Assembly (NCBI GenBank): GCA_001698425.1
Contig: MBRE01000041.1
Span: 103,701-167,700, forward strand
DNA: 64,000 nt
Reading direction: 5' to 3'
Source of the DNA: Oscillatoriales cyanobacterium USR001
Lineage (GTDB): Bacteria > Cyanobacteriota > Cyanobacteriia > Cyanobacteriales > Microcoleaceae
This document shows positions 26,265 to 36,442 of the stretch, piece by piece (the first letter of the stretch is position 1; each line of letters begins with the position of its first letter). A program made the translations under genes and the position numbers. Under the pieces are notes generated by a model. That model worked only from the letters and a program-made list of their open reading frames with translations, searched no databases and had not been told where the DNA came from.

Positions 26265-26352
26265 AGTAATTAGTTAGTAATTTTAACAGTTAACAGTTAA
26301 CAGTTAACAAATAACAATTAACAAATAACAGTTAACAAATAACAGTTAACAA
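26265..26352. repeat. STRR array between livH and livM
   Basis: Tandem AACAGTT/AACAAAT heptamers, the inverse orientation of the array at 5.5 kb, fill the 106-bp gap between two genes of the liv operon and would be transcribed. Confidence 0.85.
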
Positions 26353-26355
26353 AAA

Positions 26356-27432
26356 TCAAACTTTTTCCTGAACATTCTCACCCAATAAACCGCCAGGACG
26401 AAACGCCAAGATAATCACCAAAACTGCAAAAACCCAAGCATTAGTCCAACGACTAGATAAATATTGATCGCTAATCGACGACAACAACCCAATCAAAACT
26501 CCTCCCAACATCGCACCAATAATATTTCCAATTCCCCCTAAAACCGCCGCCGTAAAAGCCCTTAAACCCGCAGTAAAACCCATTGTAAAAACAATAGTAT
26601 TATTGTACAATCCCACCAACAAACCCGCAGCACCCGCCAAAGCCCCGCCAATTAAAAAAGTCAAAGCAATAATCTGATCCACATTAATCCCCATAATTTT
26701 AGCAGCATCACGATTTTGAGCAGTTGCACGCATCGCCTTTCCCCAACGAGTATATTTTACAAATAAATGCAACGATACCATTAACACTACCGCCACCACC
26801 AACACAATTAAATCCTTAGTCGTAAATACAATATTCGTATTAATTCCCAAAGACTTCAGAATATCAATTCTTGGTAATAGATCGGGAAAGCTTTTCGGGG
26901 CCGCCGAATTTGTTCCCATCACCGGAATAAAAGCTCTCAAACCTCCCCAAAATAAGCCCATATTCTGAAAAATAAAAGAAACTCCAATCGCCGAAATTAG
27001 CGGCGCTAAACGCGGAGAATTACGCAAAGGTCGATAGGCATATTTTTCAGTAAGAATATTTAGGCCAGCACAAAATACCGTACTCACAATTAAAGCCACT
27101 AACATTGCAGGAATAGCCAATTCTAGCGGTGCGCCATCTTTAATCCCCAAACTACTCATCACCGTTAAAGCAGCAAAACCCCCCAACATATATAAATCCC
27201 CATGAGCAAAATTGATCAGTTCAATAATGCCATAGACCATCGTATAACCCAGGGCAATAATCGCAATTAACGCACCATTAACTAAACCTACTAATAGTTG
27301 TTGAATTAAAAGTTGAGGACTACGGGAAATTTCCACCACAATTCGCGGTAAATCTAATCCTGCAATTGGTCCTAACATCAAAATTAAGTAAGCTACACCT
27401 AAATACAGAAATATACGTTGCCAATTTTTCAT
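26356..27432 (-). CDS. livH: Branched-chain/neutral amino acid ABC permease LivH
   Basis: A 358-residue permease with about eight to nine membrane segments. The conserved start LLVGLVNGALIAIIALGYTM then IIELINFAHGDLYMLGGF and the EAA-like GKAMRATAQNRDAAKIMGI identify LivH/NatD. An N-terminal hydrophobic segment precedes the core. The 3' end abuts an STRR array, and the 5' side carries a dispersed hairpin. Confidence 0.93.
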   Translation of the reverse strand: MKNWQRIFLYLGVAYLILMLGPIAGLDLPRIVVEISRSPQLLIQQLLVGLVNGALIAIIALGYTMVYGIIELINFAHGDLYMLGGFAALTVMSSLGIKDGAPLELAIPAMLVALIVSTVFCAGLNILTEKYAYRPLRNSPRLAPLISAIGVSFIFQNMGLFWGGLRAFIPVMGTNSAAPKSFPDLLPRIDILKSLGINTNIVFTTKDLIVLVVAVVLMVSLHLFVKYTRWGKAMRATAQNRDAAKIMGINVDQIIALTFLIGGALAGAAGLLVGLYNNTIVFTMGFTAGLRAFTAAVLGGIGNIIGAMLGGVLIGLLSSISDQYLSSRWTNAWVFAVLVIILAFRPGGLLGENVQEKV

Positions 27433-27463
27433 TATTTTGTTATTGGTGATTGGTTATTAGTTA

Positions 27464-27507
27464 GTTTGTAGTAAGCGCCAAGCGCGCTCTTTACGCTTAC
27501 TACAAAC
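27464..27507. repeat. Dispersed GTAGTAAGCGC hairpin, copy d
   Basis: The outer arms GTTTGTAGTAAGC and GCTTACTACAAAC pair perfectly. It lies between the substrate-binding gene and livH, inside the presumed operon, where it could attenuate expression of the membrane genes relative to the abundant binding protein. Confidence 0.8.
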
Positions 27508-27533
27508 AACCTAATTATTTAATTTCTATTCCT

Positions 27534-28940
27534 TTATTCATTCTTCAAAACAGTAACAAATTCCCATTTCCCATCCTTCACCACATTTCCTGACATTGTA
27601 GTAAGGCTAGTATCGCCATTAGCATCAAAACTCCAAGTACCTAGTACCCCATTAAAGTCTTTAGTTGCCATCACTGCATCGCGAATAGCTGCACGATCGT
27701 TTTTACAGACTTTATTAATCGCACCTAGCACCACTTTAGCTGATTCATAACCGTAAGCAGCATAAGATTCTGGTTCAATATTGAATTGTTTTTTGTAGTT
27801 TTCATACCAAGCCTTACCAGCGCCCGTAAGTTGATTTCCTGGTACTCCGCCAAAAGTAGCATAAACCCCTTCTGCATCTTTACCAGCAGCCTCAATCAAA
27901 GCTTTCTCAAAGATGCCATCAGGTCCGATAAATTTGACTTTTTCGGCTGTCATTCCGACATTTCTCATGTCTTTAATTAACTGTCCGCCGTTATTTTGAG
28001 TAATTCCACCAAAGTAAATCAAATCTGGATCTAAATCCTTGATTTTAGTCATCAAAGCTTTATAGTCACTAGCTTTGCTATCAATGCCTTCACGACCGAC
28101 AATTGTTAAGCCAATTTCTTTGCTAGTTGCTTCAAAAATATCACCTAGTCCTTTGCCATAAAGTTCTTGATCGTCAATGATAAAAACTTTTGTTGCTCCT
28201 AGAGATTTTGCCCACTTAGCACCAACACTTCCTTGCAGATCGTCAGCAGGAACAACGCGGGCATAGTTACGTTTGCCATTAGGATAATAAACATTAGGTT
28301 CCTGCGGTGTTCCTTTCCCGGGTTTTGTTAAACCAGGATAAGTATTGGCTGGACTAACCATAATTAAATTAGCCGCGTTAAGAATAGGAATAGATAGTTT
28401 AGCAGCGCCAGAGTTGAAGTGACCAATAACTGCTACTATACTCCCATCTGCAACGGCTTTATTAGCATTAGCTGTCACCTGGGCTCCATCCCATTTTCCA
28501 AGGGCAGCAGTAGCGTCGTCAAATTGTTCAAATTGGATTTTTAGTTTCCCATCACAGGCGGTTGATTTTGCTTCCTCGAAAGCTTGTTTTGCACCATTAA
28601 CAATTGATTGACTCAAGCCCAAAGAACTGCCAGTCATGGGTAGCATGGAAACTATCTTCAGAGTATTGGGATCGGCGGGACTGCTGGCGACTACCGGAGA
28701 TGTTGGGAGACTAGCACTAGCCGTTGAGCTAGGACTCGCAGAAGTAGAAGCTGGAGGACTTTGACAACTGGCACACAGCGAGGCTACCCCAGCCACCCAG
28801 ACTAATTTCTTGAAGGTAGCGAACGGTAAGCTCAGATGGGTTTTTGTGGTGGCGATCGCGAGATTTTCCCCAGATTTCCCTAAATTGACGGTTTGGTTAT
28901 TTTGTTGCTTGAGTCTTTCCATTTTTTGTTTTAGAGACAA
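27534..28940 (-). CDS. Amino acid ABC transporter substrate-binding protein
   Basis: A 468-residue periplasmic type I binding protein (LivJ/LivK/NatB type). Core motifs: LKIVSMLPMTGSSLGLSQ, GHFNSGAAKLSIPI, MVSPANTYPGLTKPG and the long two-lobed body. An unusually long N-terminus of about 45 residues precedes a hydrophobic signal ending LCASC, followed by a Ser/Pro/Ala linker, so it is probably a lipoprotein with an atypical lipobox. First gene of the liv unit; neutral amino acids are the likely substrate. Confidence 0.9.
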   Translation of the reverse strand: MSLKQKMERLKQQNNQTVNLGKSGENLAIATTKTHLSLPFATFKKLVWVAGVASLCASCQSPPASTSASPSSTASASLPTSPVVASSPADPNTLKIVSMLPMTGSSLGLSQSIVNGAKQAFEEAKSTACDGKLKIQFEQFDDATAALGKWDGAQVTANANKAVADGSIVAVIGHFNSGAAKLSIPILNAANLIMVSPANTYPGLTKPGKGTPQEPNVYYPNGKRNYARVVPADDLQGSVGAKWAKSLGATKVFIIDDQELYGKGLGDIFEATSKEIGLTIVGREGIDSKASDYKALMTKIKDLDPDLIYFGGITQNNGGQLIKDMRNVGMTAEKVKFIGPDGIFEKALIEAAGKDAEGVYATFGGVPGNQLTGAGKAWYENYKKQFNIEPESYAAYGYESAKVVLGAINKVCKNDRAAIRDAVMATKDFNGVLGTWSFDANGDTSLTTMSGNVVKDGKWEFVTVLKNE

Positions 28941-29255
28941 CTTATGCTATGTTTTTTAGGCTAACCTGCCATTGGTGGAATAGTATGCCACACAAAAGTA
29001 ACAGTTAACTGTTCACCGTTCACAGTTAACCGATAATTGGTAATTTGTCAAATCTTTAATGGCGATCGCGCAAATCTCAACAACTTATAGGTGAGAAAGA
29101 TAACAACAGCCTGCATGACGTAAGAATAATTTAGGCTTAATCATTGGCATAAATAATTCTGAGCTCTAAACTTACTGAATATGAAATAAACTTAACTCAG
29201 GTGAGTGCGATGGCTGCAAATTCGCCTCGACAAAAAATAGCATCAGGAGAAAGTA
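28941..29255. other. Divergent intergenic region, liv operon and psiE
   Basis: 315 bp without a gene. It contains an STRR-like patch near 28998-29032 (AACAGTTAACTG with imperfect copies) and the promoters of two divergent units. No clear NtcA (GTA-N8-TAC) or Pho-box triplet was found by eye. Confidence 0.55.
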
Positions 29256-29765
29256 ATGCAAAAGACCCCAGATCAACTATCAAATCAACCCATCACCTGG
29301 CTCGATCGTAAACTTGTTGTTCGTGTTTTAGAATCAATTCAGGATCTGATCGTGATCTCCTTATGTATTGGTTTGTTTGGCGTGATGGTGCTTCAGTTAA
29401 AAGATATGTTTATATCTTTGCTTTCCTGGACAGATTTTAATTTTCATGCGATCACTGCTGATATTTTATTCGTTCTAATTTTAGTTGAGTTATTCCGGCT
29501 ATTGATTATCTACTTACAAGAACACCGGGTTTCTATCGGAGTTGCTGTAGAAGTTTCGATTGTTTCGGTGCTGAGGGAAGTAATCGTTCATGGCGTATTA
29601 GAAACCCCTTGGGTAGAGATCCTTGCCACTGGAGCCTTTCTGTTAGTGTTAGCAGTGCTTCTGGTGGTGAGAGTTTGGATACCGCCTACCTTTGAAGGCA
29701 TCGATCCTGAAACTCGCATTGTTCAAGCCTATAATTCCCATAAACAAGAAGTAGCAAAGAATTAA
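29256..29765 (+). CDS. PsiE-like membrane protein
   Basis: A 169-residue protein with four predicted membrane helices (LIVISLCIGLFGVMVLQL; ITADILFVLILVELFRLLII; VSIGVAVEVSIVSVLREVIV; ILATGAFLLVLAVLLVVRVW), the layout of the phosphate-starvation-inducible PsiE family. Biochemical function is unknown. A strong AGGAGA ribosome site precedes the ATG. It is monocistronic as far as can be seen. Confidence 0.85.
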   Translation: MQKTPDQLSNQPITWLDRKLVVRVLESIQDLIVISLCIGLFGVMVLQLKDMFISLLSWTDFNFHAITADILFVLILVELFRLLIIYLQEHRVSIGVAVEVSIVSVLREVIVHGVLETPWVEILATGAFLLVLAVLLVVRVWIPPTFEGIDPETRIVQAYNSHKQEVAKN

Positions 29766-29797
29766 TCCAGAACCCAACCCATAAGGACTTGAGTCTT

Positions 29798-29861
29798 GTA
29801 GGGTGCGTCAGACCGGGTTTGATAACAACGATCGAGGGTTTCACCTTCTGACGCACCCTAC
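29798..29861. repeat. Inverted repeat GTAGGGTGCGTCAGA
   Basis: Perfect 15-bp arms at 29798-29812 and 29847-29861. The sequence type (GTAGGGTGCGTCAGA) is familiar as a dispersed cyanobacterial palindrome. Its position just after the psiE-like gene would allow it to act as a terminator, but no T-run follows. Confidence 0.75.
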
Positions 29862-30146
29862 GATATGCGCCAGCTAACTTTAGAACAGGATCTTAATTGA
29901 TGAAAATATTGATCCCATTTATACAAATCAAGTCCAAAATTAAGTATTGGTGAAAATATTGAGCAGTTGATTTTAATCGCTGAAGGTTCATTTGAGGATG
30001 AATATCAAGATAGAGTAGAATTTCTCCCCCTCTTTTAATAACACTGCCCAGAGAGTTTTACGCAAATATATTTTCAATTTCTCATTAAAAACAATTGCTG
30101 ACCGCTAGAGCAAGATTACACATTAGCTATTCTAGTGTTACGATTG

Positions 30147-30166
30147 CCACAGAGAAAGAACTGTGG
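30147..30166 (+). promoter_or_regulatory. Small stem-loop in pnp leader
   Basis: CCACAG (30147-30152) pairs with CTGTGG (30161-30166), 22 bases before the pnp ATG. In other bacteria PNPase autoregulates through an RNase III-cut leader stem; whether this small stem does so is only a guess. Confidence 0.3.
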
Positions 30167-30188
30167 TAGATAAAGGAAAGACGACTAC

Positions 30189-32339
30189 ATGGTAGAGATA
30201 GACAAGTCAATATCCTTTGACGGAAGGGATATTAGGCTGAAGATCGGGTTACTGGCACCACAGGCCGGAGGCGCTGTGTTGATCCAGTCGGGAGATACAT
30301 CTGTTTTGGTGACTGCTACCCGCGCACAGGGGAGAGAGGGAGTTGATTTCCTGCCTCTGCTAGTGGATTACGAGGAGAGACTGTATGCCGGGGGTAAAAT
30401 TCCGGGAGGTTTCTTGCGTCGGGAAGGTCGTCCTCCAGAAAAAGTGACTCTCACTTGCCGTTTGATTGACCGACCGCTGCGGCCGCTGTTCCCTAGTTGG
30501 CTGCGAGATGATATCCAAGTTGTGGCGACGACGCTTTCGATGGATGAGGAAGTGCCACCGGATGTGTTGGCGGTGACGGGGGCTTCAGTAGCGGTGTTAC
30601 TGGCGCGGTTGCCGTTTTATGGTCCAATGGCGGCGGTGCGTGTGGGTTTAGTGGGAGATGATTTTATTATTAACCCAACCTACAGCGAGATTAAGAGTGG
30701 TGAATTGGATCTAGTGGTAGCGGGCTCCCCAGACGGGGTGATCATGGTGGAGGCGGGAGCGAACCAGTTACCGGAGCAGGATATTATTGAGGCAATTGAT
30801 TTCGGTTATGAGGCTGCGTCTGATTTGATTCAGGCTCAGCGGGAAATCATGGCGGAATTGGGGATTGAGTTGGTGACTGGGGAGGAACCGCCAACCGATC
30901 CGACTTTGGAGAATTTTATCCGCGATCGCGCTGAAGCTCCCATTAAGCTAATTTTATCGCAATTTGCCGATAAGACGGTGCGAGATGACACTTTAGATGA
31001 GATTAAAGCAACGGCGGTGGTAGCTGCGATCGCGGAACTTCCTGAAGACGATCCGGTGCGGGTGGCGGCTGAGGCTGATGGCAAGGCGATCGGTAACGTT
31101 TTTAAGGATGTCACCAAAAAGCTAATGCGTCGCCAAATCATTGAGGAAGGCGTGCGCGTTGATGGTCGCAAATTGGATGAAGTGCGTCCAGTTTCCTGTC
31201 GCGTTGGCGTATTACCCTCGCGAGTACACGGTAGCGCCCTCTTTAATCGCGGATTGACTCAAGTGCTTTCGGCGGCGACTTTAGGCACTCCTGGAGACGC
31301 GCAAGACTTGGGAGACGATTTACACCCCCAAGACGAAAAGCGGTATTTGCATCACTATAACTTCCCACCGTTCTCAGTGGGCGAAACCAAGCCCCTGCGA
31401 TCGCCTGGTCGTCGGGAAATCGGTCATGGAGCCCTCGCGGAACGTGCGATCGTCCCCGTATTACCCCCCCAGGTAGAGTTCCCCTACGTGATTCGCGTAG
31501 TCTCAGAAGTCCTCTCCTCCAACGGTTCCACCTCAATGGGTTCCGTTTGCGCCTCAACGTTAGCCTTGATGGACGCAGGCGTACCCATCACCCAACCCGT
31601 TAGCGGGGCGGCGATGGGATTAATTAAAGAAGGCGATGAAGTCCGTATCCTGACAGACATTCAGGGAATTGAGGACTTTTTAGGCGACATGGACTTTAAA
31701 GTAGCCGGCACCGATAGCGGAATTACGGCCCTACAAATGGACATGAAAATCTCCGGTTTACCATTGAATATAGTAGCCGATGCGATTCGCCAAGCCAAGC
31801 CTGCACGATTACATATTTTAGGGAAAATGTTGGCAACAATCGACAAACCTCGCAAGGAAATGTCACCCTTTGCGCCGCGTTTGTTAACCCTAAAAATCGA
31901 TCCAGAATTTATCGGTTTAGTGATCGGACCCGGCGGCAAAACTATCAAAGGCATCACCGAAGAAACAGGTGTAAAAATTGATATTTCCGACGATGGTACG
32001 GTGACGATCGCCGGAAATGATGGTGAAAGAGCCGCTCGCGCTTACAATATTATCCAAGGCATGACACGCAAGTTAAATGCCGGAGATGTTTATGTTGGTC
32101 GCGTTACCCGGATTATTCCTATCGGTGCATTTGTCGAGATTTTACCTGGAAAAGAGGGAATGATTCATATTTCCCAATTGGCCGATTATCGTGTGGGTAA
32201 AGTTGAAGATGAATTAGCTGTAGCTGATGAAGTGATTGTGAAAGTGCGTGAGATTGATAACAAAGGCCGGATTAATCTTACTCGCTTGAATATTCACCCC
32301 GATGAAGCAGCGGCCGCCCGTGAAGCGATGAATAAATAA
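30189..32339 (+). CDS. pnp: Polyribonucleotide nucleotidyltransferase
   Basis: A 716-residue PNPase, a trimeric 3'-to-5' phosphorolytic exoribonuclease that also makes RNA tails in cyanobacteria, which lack a poly(A) polymerase of the usual kind. Two RNase PH domains are present (start [20 protein letters not shown]; second with [20 protein letters not shown] and [19 protein letters not shown]), then KH ([17 protein letters not shown], about residue 580) and S1 ([20 protein letters not shown]). AAAGGAAAG precedes the ATG. An STRR array follows the stop directly. Confidence 0.97.
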   Translation: MVEIDKSISFDGRDIRLKIGLLAPQAGGAVLIQSGDTSVLVTATRAQGREGVDFLPLLVDYEERLYAGGKIPGGFLRREGRPPEKVTLTCRLIDRPLRPLFPSWLRDDIQVVATTLSMDEEVPPDVLAVTGASVAVLLARLPFYGPMAAVRVGLVGDDFIINPTYSEIKSGELDLVVAGSPDGVIMVEAGANQLPEQDIIEAIDFGYEAASDLIQAQREIMAELGIELVTGEEPPTDPTLENFIRDRAEAPIKLILSQFADKTVRDDTLDEIKATAVVAAIAELPEDDPVRVAAEADGKAIGNVFKDVTKKLMRRQIIEEGVRVDGRKLDEVRPVSCRVGVLPSRVHGSALFNRGLTQVLSAATLGTPGDAQDLGDDLHPQDEKRYLHHYNFPPFSVGETKPLRSPGRREIGHGALAERAIVPVLPPQVEFPYVIRVVSEVLSSNGSTSMGSVCASTLALMDAGVPITQPVSGAAMGLIKEGDEVRILTDIQGIEDFLGDMDFKVAGTDSGITALQMDMKISGLPLNIVADAIRQAKPARLHILGKMLATIDKPRKEMSPFAPRLLTLKIDPEFIGLVIGPGGKTIKGITEETGVKIDISDDGTVTIAGNDGERAARAYNIIQGMTRKLNAGDVYVGRVTRIIPIGAFVEILPGKEGMIHISQLADYRVGKVEDELAVADEVIVKVREIDNKGRINLTRLNIHPDEAAAAREAMNK

Positions 32340-32400
32340 CTGTTATTTGTTAACTGTTATTTGTTAACTGTTAACTGTTAACTGTTATTTGTTAACTGGT
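32340..32400. repeat. STRR array after pnp
   Basis: Heptamers TGTTAAC/TGTTATT begin within a base of the pnp stop codon and continue for 60 bp. It is the same family as the arrays at 5.5, 26.3, 38.2, 44.0 and 56.0 kb. Confidence 0.85.
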
Positions 32401-32435
32401 AGTTGCGATCGGGATTTAATCCGACAGGGTTTCTG

Positions 32436-32628
32436 TAGGGGCGGGTTCGCCAAGATATTTGATAAATATCGACAAATTCTATAAACCCGCCCCCACCCCA
32501 GGAAAAAATTAACAATTAATTAAATTTAACGGTTATTTTGAGATGGTTGTTCGGGATTATTCGTTGGGTGGGGGCGGGTTATGAAGATCGTCGGTGAGTG
32601 TCAAATATCTTGGCGAACCCGCCCCTAC
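32436..32628. repeat. Paired GGGGCGGGTT palindromic repeats
   Basis: Two G+C-rich hairpin units (32436-32496 and 32566-32628) each have GGGGCGGGTT against AACCCGCCCC. The first unit's GGGTTCGCCAAGATATTTGA is the reverse complement of part of the second, so the pair also forms a large inverted repeat about 190 bp across. A third copy lies at 57451-57510. Together with the STRR array they fill the 315-bp gap between pnp and the next gene. Confidence 0.8.
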
Positions 32629-32654
32629 TTACCATTAAGATTTGGGTCGTTTTT

Positions 32655-34910
32655 ATGATAATACAACATCTCTGGGAATTAATTTTATTTCTAATTATTT
32701 TCATCAGCCCATTGCCTTTATCTTTATCATTTGCAGTACACAATCAGAGAGAAAAATATAACTCTTCCTTTGCCCATTTTTGTCTGGTAATATTAACAGT
32801 ATGGAGTATTATCCAAGTTGTAATAGGTCTAATTTTAGGAAGTTTTGAAAAGTTAGACTTGAGTTCAGTTATTTTTACAGAAATTATTATATTTATCATC
32901 GGTTTTAGTCTAATTTATTGGCAAAATCATAATTTTTTTACTTTGGCTCAAAAGCTACCAAAAATTCAGCGATCGCTGAATAAAATAGAACTGCGAATTA
33001 TCGGTGCTACTGCTTTTGTCACGGTTGTATTGTTAGAAATTATTACTACTCAACCCATCACAAACTATGATTCTTTATGGTTTCACCTTCCCGCGATCGC
33101 CAACTGGTATCAAACAGGTGCTTTAACTTTATTAGATACCGCCGGAAATTGGATTTTTGACCACGAACAAGCCAGAGTTTATCCTTATAATTGGCACATT
33201 CTAAACTTACTATCTATTCTCCCTTTCCATGAAGACTTCCTGGTAGCTTTTCCTCAGTTAATTGCTTGGCTAATTCAGGGAATTTCTGTCTATCTTTTGA
33301 GCATTTATTTTGGATCAAATCGTATTAATAGCATTGCTGCTTCATCTTTATTATTGACAGTACCAATGGTGATTAACCAAGTTAATACTATTCATATAGA
33401 TTTACCGTTATCGGCATTATTTACTTCCAGTTTATACTTGATCTTATCTTATTATAGCCGCCGCAATTTATCTGACTTTGCTTTATTTTTAGCTACTTTA
33501 GGACTATTTGCGGGTATTAAGATTACTGCTGTTATTTACGGATTTTTTATTTTGGGAATGTGGGCAATATTAGAATTAAGACGATTGTGGTTAAAACCCA
33601 AAAATACACAATTTAATTGGCAGTTAAAATCACCTGTCCTATTTTTAGGAATAGCTTTGTTATTGTTTTTAGGAGGATTTTGGTATGTGCGAAACTTTTT
33701 ACATATTAATCATCCAATTCAGGATGTTAGTTTAATTGCACCAAGTTTGCCTGTATCTTCAACGCCGATCAATTCAGAACCGTCCAAATATTTTAAAATC
33801 TGGAAAAGCACTTTATTGGTTCAATTTGATTTGAGGAAAATCTCTAATTGGCAAATCTTTTTCTGGCAAGTAATTTTGAGGTTGCAGTTAGAATTTCTGA
33901 TCATGTTATTCCAGATATTAGCAGTGCCTTTTGTCTCAGTAATTAAGAGTAAAATATTCAAGATTGATGAAAAATTTATTTGTTTAACTATTTTACTTAT
34001 TGGCACAGGCTTTTTATATTTTATTACCCCCTATAGTTCTGGTACTGATGGCGAAATAGTTGGTTATCTAGATCCTTTGTTGGGATTTAACTTAAGATAT
34101 GGATTTCCTTTTTTAAGTATGATAGCTGTAGCCGCAGCCGTTAGTGCTACGTTAGTCAGAACTCCAAATAAATTAATTGTATTAACGGTTTTAATTAGCA
34201 GTATTTTCGGGATTCTTAGCAGCAAGATTTCTGATATAATCAAGAACTCATATTTTACTGGCAATAGTATAGTTTGGGGTGGTCAACTGATTAACCAGTT
34301 TAAATCTTCTCCGATAGAAGCGAGTGGGACAGTTATCAAAATACTGGGAAATAACCTGATTTATATCTGGGTATATTTAGTAATTTATTTGTTGTTTATT
34401 CTTCTTCTGCATTGGCTATTATTTTGGGATAATTCTCAGGGTAGATTTTTAACAAATGTATTGCATAGTTTTCAGCGTTTTAGTCGAACAATTGTGATTT
34501 GTGTTTGTTTAGGATTAATAGTTAGTGCAACTTGGGTTTTACGAGAAAAACGAGATGTGAATCGGACTGAAATTTATCGAGGCATTTATGAGTATATCGA
34601 AAAAAATACGCTTCCTAATGAAAAAATTGGCTTCTTTTTAAGTCGTCGCAGTTATCTTTTTTATGGAAAAAACCTAGATAGGCAAGTTTTATATGTTCCT
34701 TTGAGAGATGAAATCGATCGAATCGATCGATGGGTAGATAACTTGCGGCAAAAGGGAATTAGAATTGTTGCCGCAGGACCGCTAACTAAAAATGATAAAA
34801 ACACGAAAAAAATTGTGTCTTGGTTAACCAGTGATGATGGCTACTTAGAATTAGTTTGGGGTAAAGATGTTGAGCAAAAGTCTGTGTTGTATCGATTGAA
34901 AGATAAATAA
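32655..34910 (+). CDS. Large polytopic membrane protein, GT-C/PMT-like
   Basis: A 751-residue integral membrane protein with over ten hydrophobic helices. The luminal loop TNYDSLWFHLPAIANWYQTG soon after the second or third helix resembles the acidic catalytic loop of lipid-linked-sugar glycosyltransferases (GT39/GT-C superfamily), with YPYNWHILNLLSILPFHEDF following. A soluble C-terminal segment of about 90 residues ends it. The upstream frame to 32598 reads through the repeat, so the ATG at 32655 is chosen. A glycosyl transfer role is inferred. Confidence 0.65.
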   Translation: MIIQHLWELILFLIIFISPLPLSLSFAVHNQREKYNSSFAHFCLVILTVWSIIQVVIGLILGSFEKLDLSSVIFTEIIIFIIGFSLIYWQNHNFFTLAQKLPKIQRSLNKIELRIIGATAFVTVVLLEIITTQPITNYDSLWFHLPAIANWYQTGALTLLDTAGNWIFDHEQARVYPYNWHILNLLSILPFHEDFLVAFPQLIAWLIQGISVYLLSIYFGSNRINSIAASSLLLTVPMVINQVNTIHIDLPLSALFTSSLYLILSYYSRRNLSDFALFLATLGLFAGIKITAVIYGFFILGMWAILELRRLWLKPKNTQFNWQLKSPVLFLGIALLLFLGGFWYVRNFLHINHPIQDVSLIAPSLPVSSTPINSEPSKYFKIWKSTLLVQFDLRKISNWQIFFWQVILRLQLEFLIMLFQILAVPFVSVIKSKIFKIDEKFICLTILLIGTGFLYFITPYSSGTDGEIVGYLDPLLGFNLRYGFPFLSMIAVAAAVSATLVRTPNKLIVLTVLISSIFGILSSKISDIIKNSYFTGNSIVWGGQLINQFKSSPIEASGTVIKILGNNLIYIWVYLVIYLLFILLLHWLLFWDNSQGRFLTNVLHSFQRFSRTIVICVCLGLIVSATWVLREKRDVNRTEIYRGIYEYIEKNTLPNEKIGFFLSRRSYLFYGKNLDRQVLYVPLRDEIDRIDRWVDNLRQKGIRIVAAGPLTKNDKNTKKIVSWLTSDDGYLELVWGKDVEQKSVLYRLKDK

Positions 34911-34934
34911 ATGTAGGAATTACGCATCACAATA

Positions 34935-36314
34935 TCATATCAAGGGCAATAGAACTTCAAACTCAGTACCTACACCAATTTGCGATCGCATCCTAAATCT
35001 CCCACCATGTTTAGCTGTAACAATTTGATAACTAACCGCTAAACTCGTCTCTTTCTCAGCACGTTTTTCTGTAGAAAAAGATTGCAAAATCTTCTCTTGC
35101 TTCTCCAAAGACATCCCCGGTCCATTGTCAGCAATCCGAATAGAAACCCACCGTAAATGAGGTCTTTCTGCATCAATTAGATTTTCCGGGGAACAAACTT
35201 CAGTTGTAATATTAATTCGTGGTTTGTGGGCTGGATCTTTAAGAACAGTTCCTCGGAATTCCTTCGCCAAATCTTGACCAACTGCCTCATTCAGCAAAAC
35301 ATTAATCGCATTAGTCAACATATTCATAAAAACCTGATTTAGCTGTCCTGCATAACAAGAAACTGGTGGTAAATAGCCATAATTTTTTACTACTTCTATT
35401 TCCCCCGTTAGCCGACTTTTAAGCAGCAAAATTATGCCATTAATTACAGTGTGTAAATCAGCAGGCTTCGGATACACATCATCAATATGACAGAAATTTT
35501 GCAAACTGGTTGCCAGCTTAGTTAAGCGCTCGGCTCCCGCTTTAATACTAGCAATAGTTCGCGGCAAATCTGTTTGTAAAAAATCAAACTCTATCTCTTC
35601 CTTTAGTTGGCTAATTTCCGCCGGAATATTTGGTAAAATAGCTTCATAAGTTGAGAGCAATTCGATCAAATTATCAGTGTAATCTGTAATATAAGTTAAA
35701 TTTCCCCAAATAAACCCAACCGGATCTAAAATTTCATGGGCTACTCCATCTACTAAGCGCCCTAAACTCGCCATTTTTTCACTTTGAATCATTTGAGCTT
35801 GAGCTCTTTCGTACCGTACTTGAGTTTCAATACCTCGAATTTGCCAATAGGCAATATTTAAAGCGTGAACATCTAATAATTGATAAGATTTGGGTTCTAA
35901 TTGTACTACAATAATTGGTTCTCCCTGCAATTCAGGCGATCGCCTGAGTGCCTGTTGTGCTGCCGTCAAAATTGTGGTATTTTCTGACAAAATTAACATT
36001 TCAGCACGAGCATAGCTATAGAGAACTTTTAATGGTAAGTTTAAAAACAATTCAATTCCCTGGGGTTTAATCAGATACTCCAATAGTCGCCGCCGCGAAA
36101 TCATCCCCATAAATTTGTCATCTTCCATCAAGATTACTCCTGGTAGAAGGGGATTTTTTTCAAATATTTCAGTAACAGTTATTCCTAGACAGCCAAGTTG
36201 TACCTGAAAATGATAAAGAGGCAAATCCCGCAGGGTGGATTCTAAAGATAAATCTTGGTGGCTTCCTTGGGACAGCAATGGACCGGATAATTTTAAATCG
36301 AATATATTGCTCAC
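34935..36314 (-). CDS. CBS-domain sensor histidine kinase with degenerate ATP lid
   Basis: A 459-residue soluble kinase. An N-terminal pair of CBS-like repeats (VILMEDDKFMGMISRRRLLE; GEPIIVVQ with LDVHALNIA) is followed by a short coiled coil, the H-box MASLGRLVDGVAHEILDPVGF split around His at about 193, an N-box NMLTNAINVL and G1 DNGPGM. The G2 block, normally GTGLGLS, reads ETSLAVS, which should weaken nucleotide gripping. No membrane segments. It could respond to adenine nucleotides or the like via CBS, and may be a pseudokinase. No response regulator is adjacent. Confidence 0.8.
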   Translation of the reverse strand: MSNIFDLKLSGPLLSQGSHQDLSLESTLRDLPLYHFQVQLGCLGITVTEIFEKNPLLPGVILMEDDKFMGMISRRRLLEYLIKPQGIELFLNLPLKVLYSYARAEMLILSENTTILTAAQQALRRSPELQGEPIIVVQLEPKSYQLLDVHALNIAYWQIRGIETQVRYERAQAQMIQSEKMASLGRLVDGVAHEILDPVGFIWGNLTYITDYTDNLIELLSTYEAILPNIPAEISQLKEEIEFDFLQTDLPRTIASIKAGAERLTKLATSLQNFCHIDDVYPKPADLHTVINGIILLLKSRLTGEIEVVKNYGYLPPVSCYAGQLNQVFMNMLTNAINVLLNEAVGQDLAKEFRGTVLKDPAHKPRINITTEVCSPENLIDAERPHLRWVSIRIADNGPGMSLEKQEKILQSFSTEKRAEKETSLAVSYQIVTAKHGGRFRMRSQIGVGTEFEVLLPLI

Positions 36315-36442
36315 AAAACTCTAGTTTGGTTTGAAAATTTGACGCTTTAAGCATAGAGCAGTTATGATTTGCTCCCTACTTAGCGTACCATTTATGGTTC
36401 TACTTTCGGGGGCTGACAAGCAATCTCGTTGAAACTAGGAGC

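Larger units (their letters stand above)
29766..30188. other. Intergenic region before pnp
   Basis: 423 bp without a convincing gene. It has a long hairpin (29798-29861), a short open stretch at about 29920-30035 too small and anonymous to call, and a small stem-loop (30147-30166) in the presumed pnp leader. Confidence 0.55.

Noticed and set aside
29920-30035. Short open stretch reading ENIEQLILIAEGSFEDEYQD in the gap before pnp
   Set aside because: About 38 codons with no start codon and no recognisable family; could be a gene remnant but is too short to support.
31243-31557. Minus-strand frames inside pnp
   Set aside because: They are shadows of the strongly conserved PNPase coding sequence on the plus strand.
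32598-32654. Upstream start of the GT-C-like membrane protein
   Set aside because: These codons read a dispersed GGGGCGGG palindrome; the ATG at 32655 begins the hydrophobic N-terminus.
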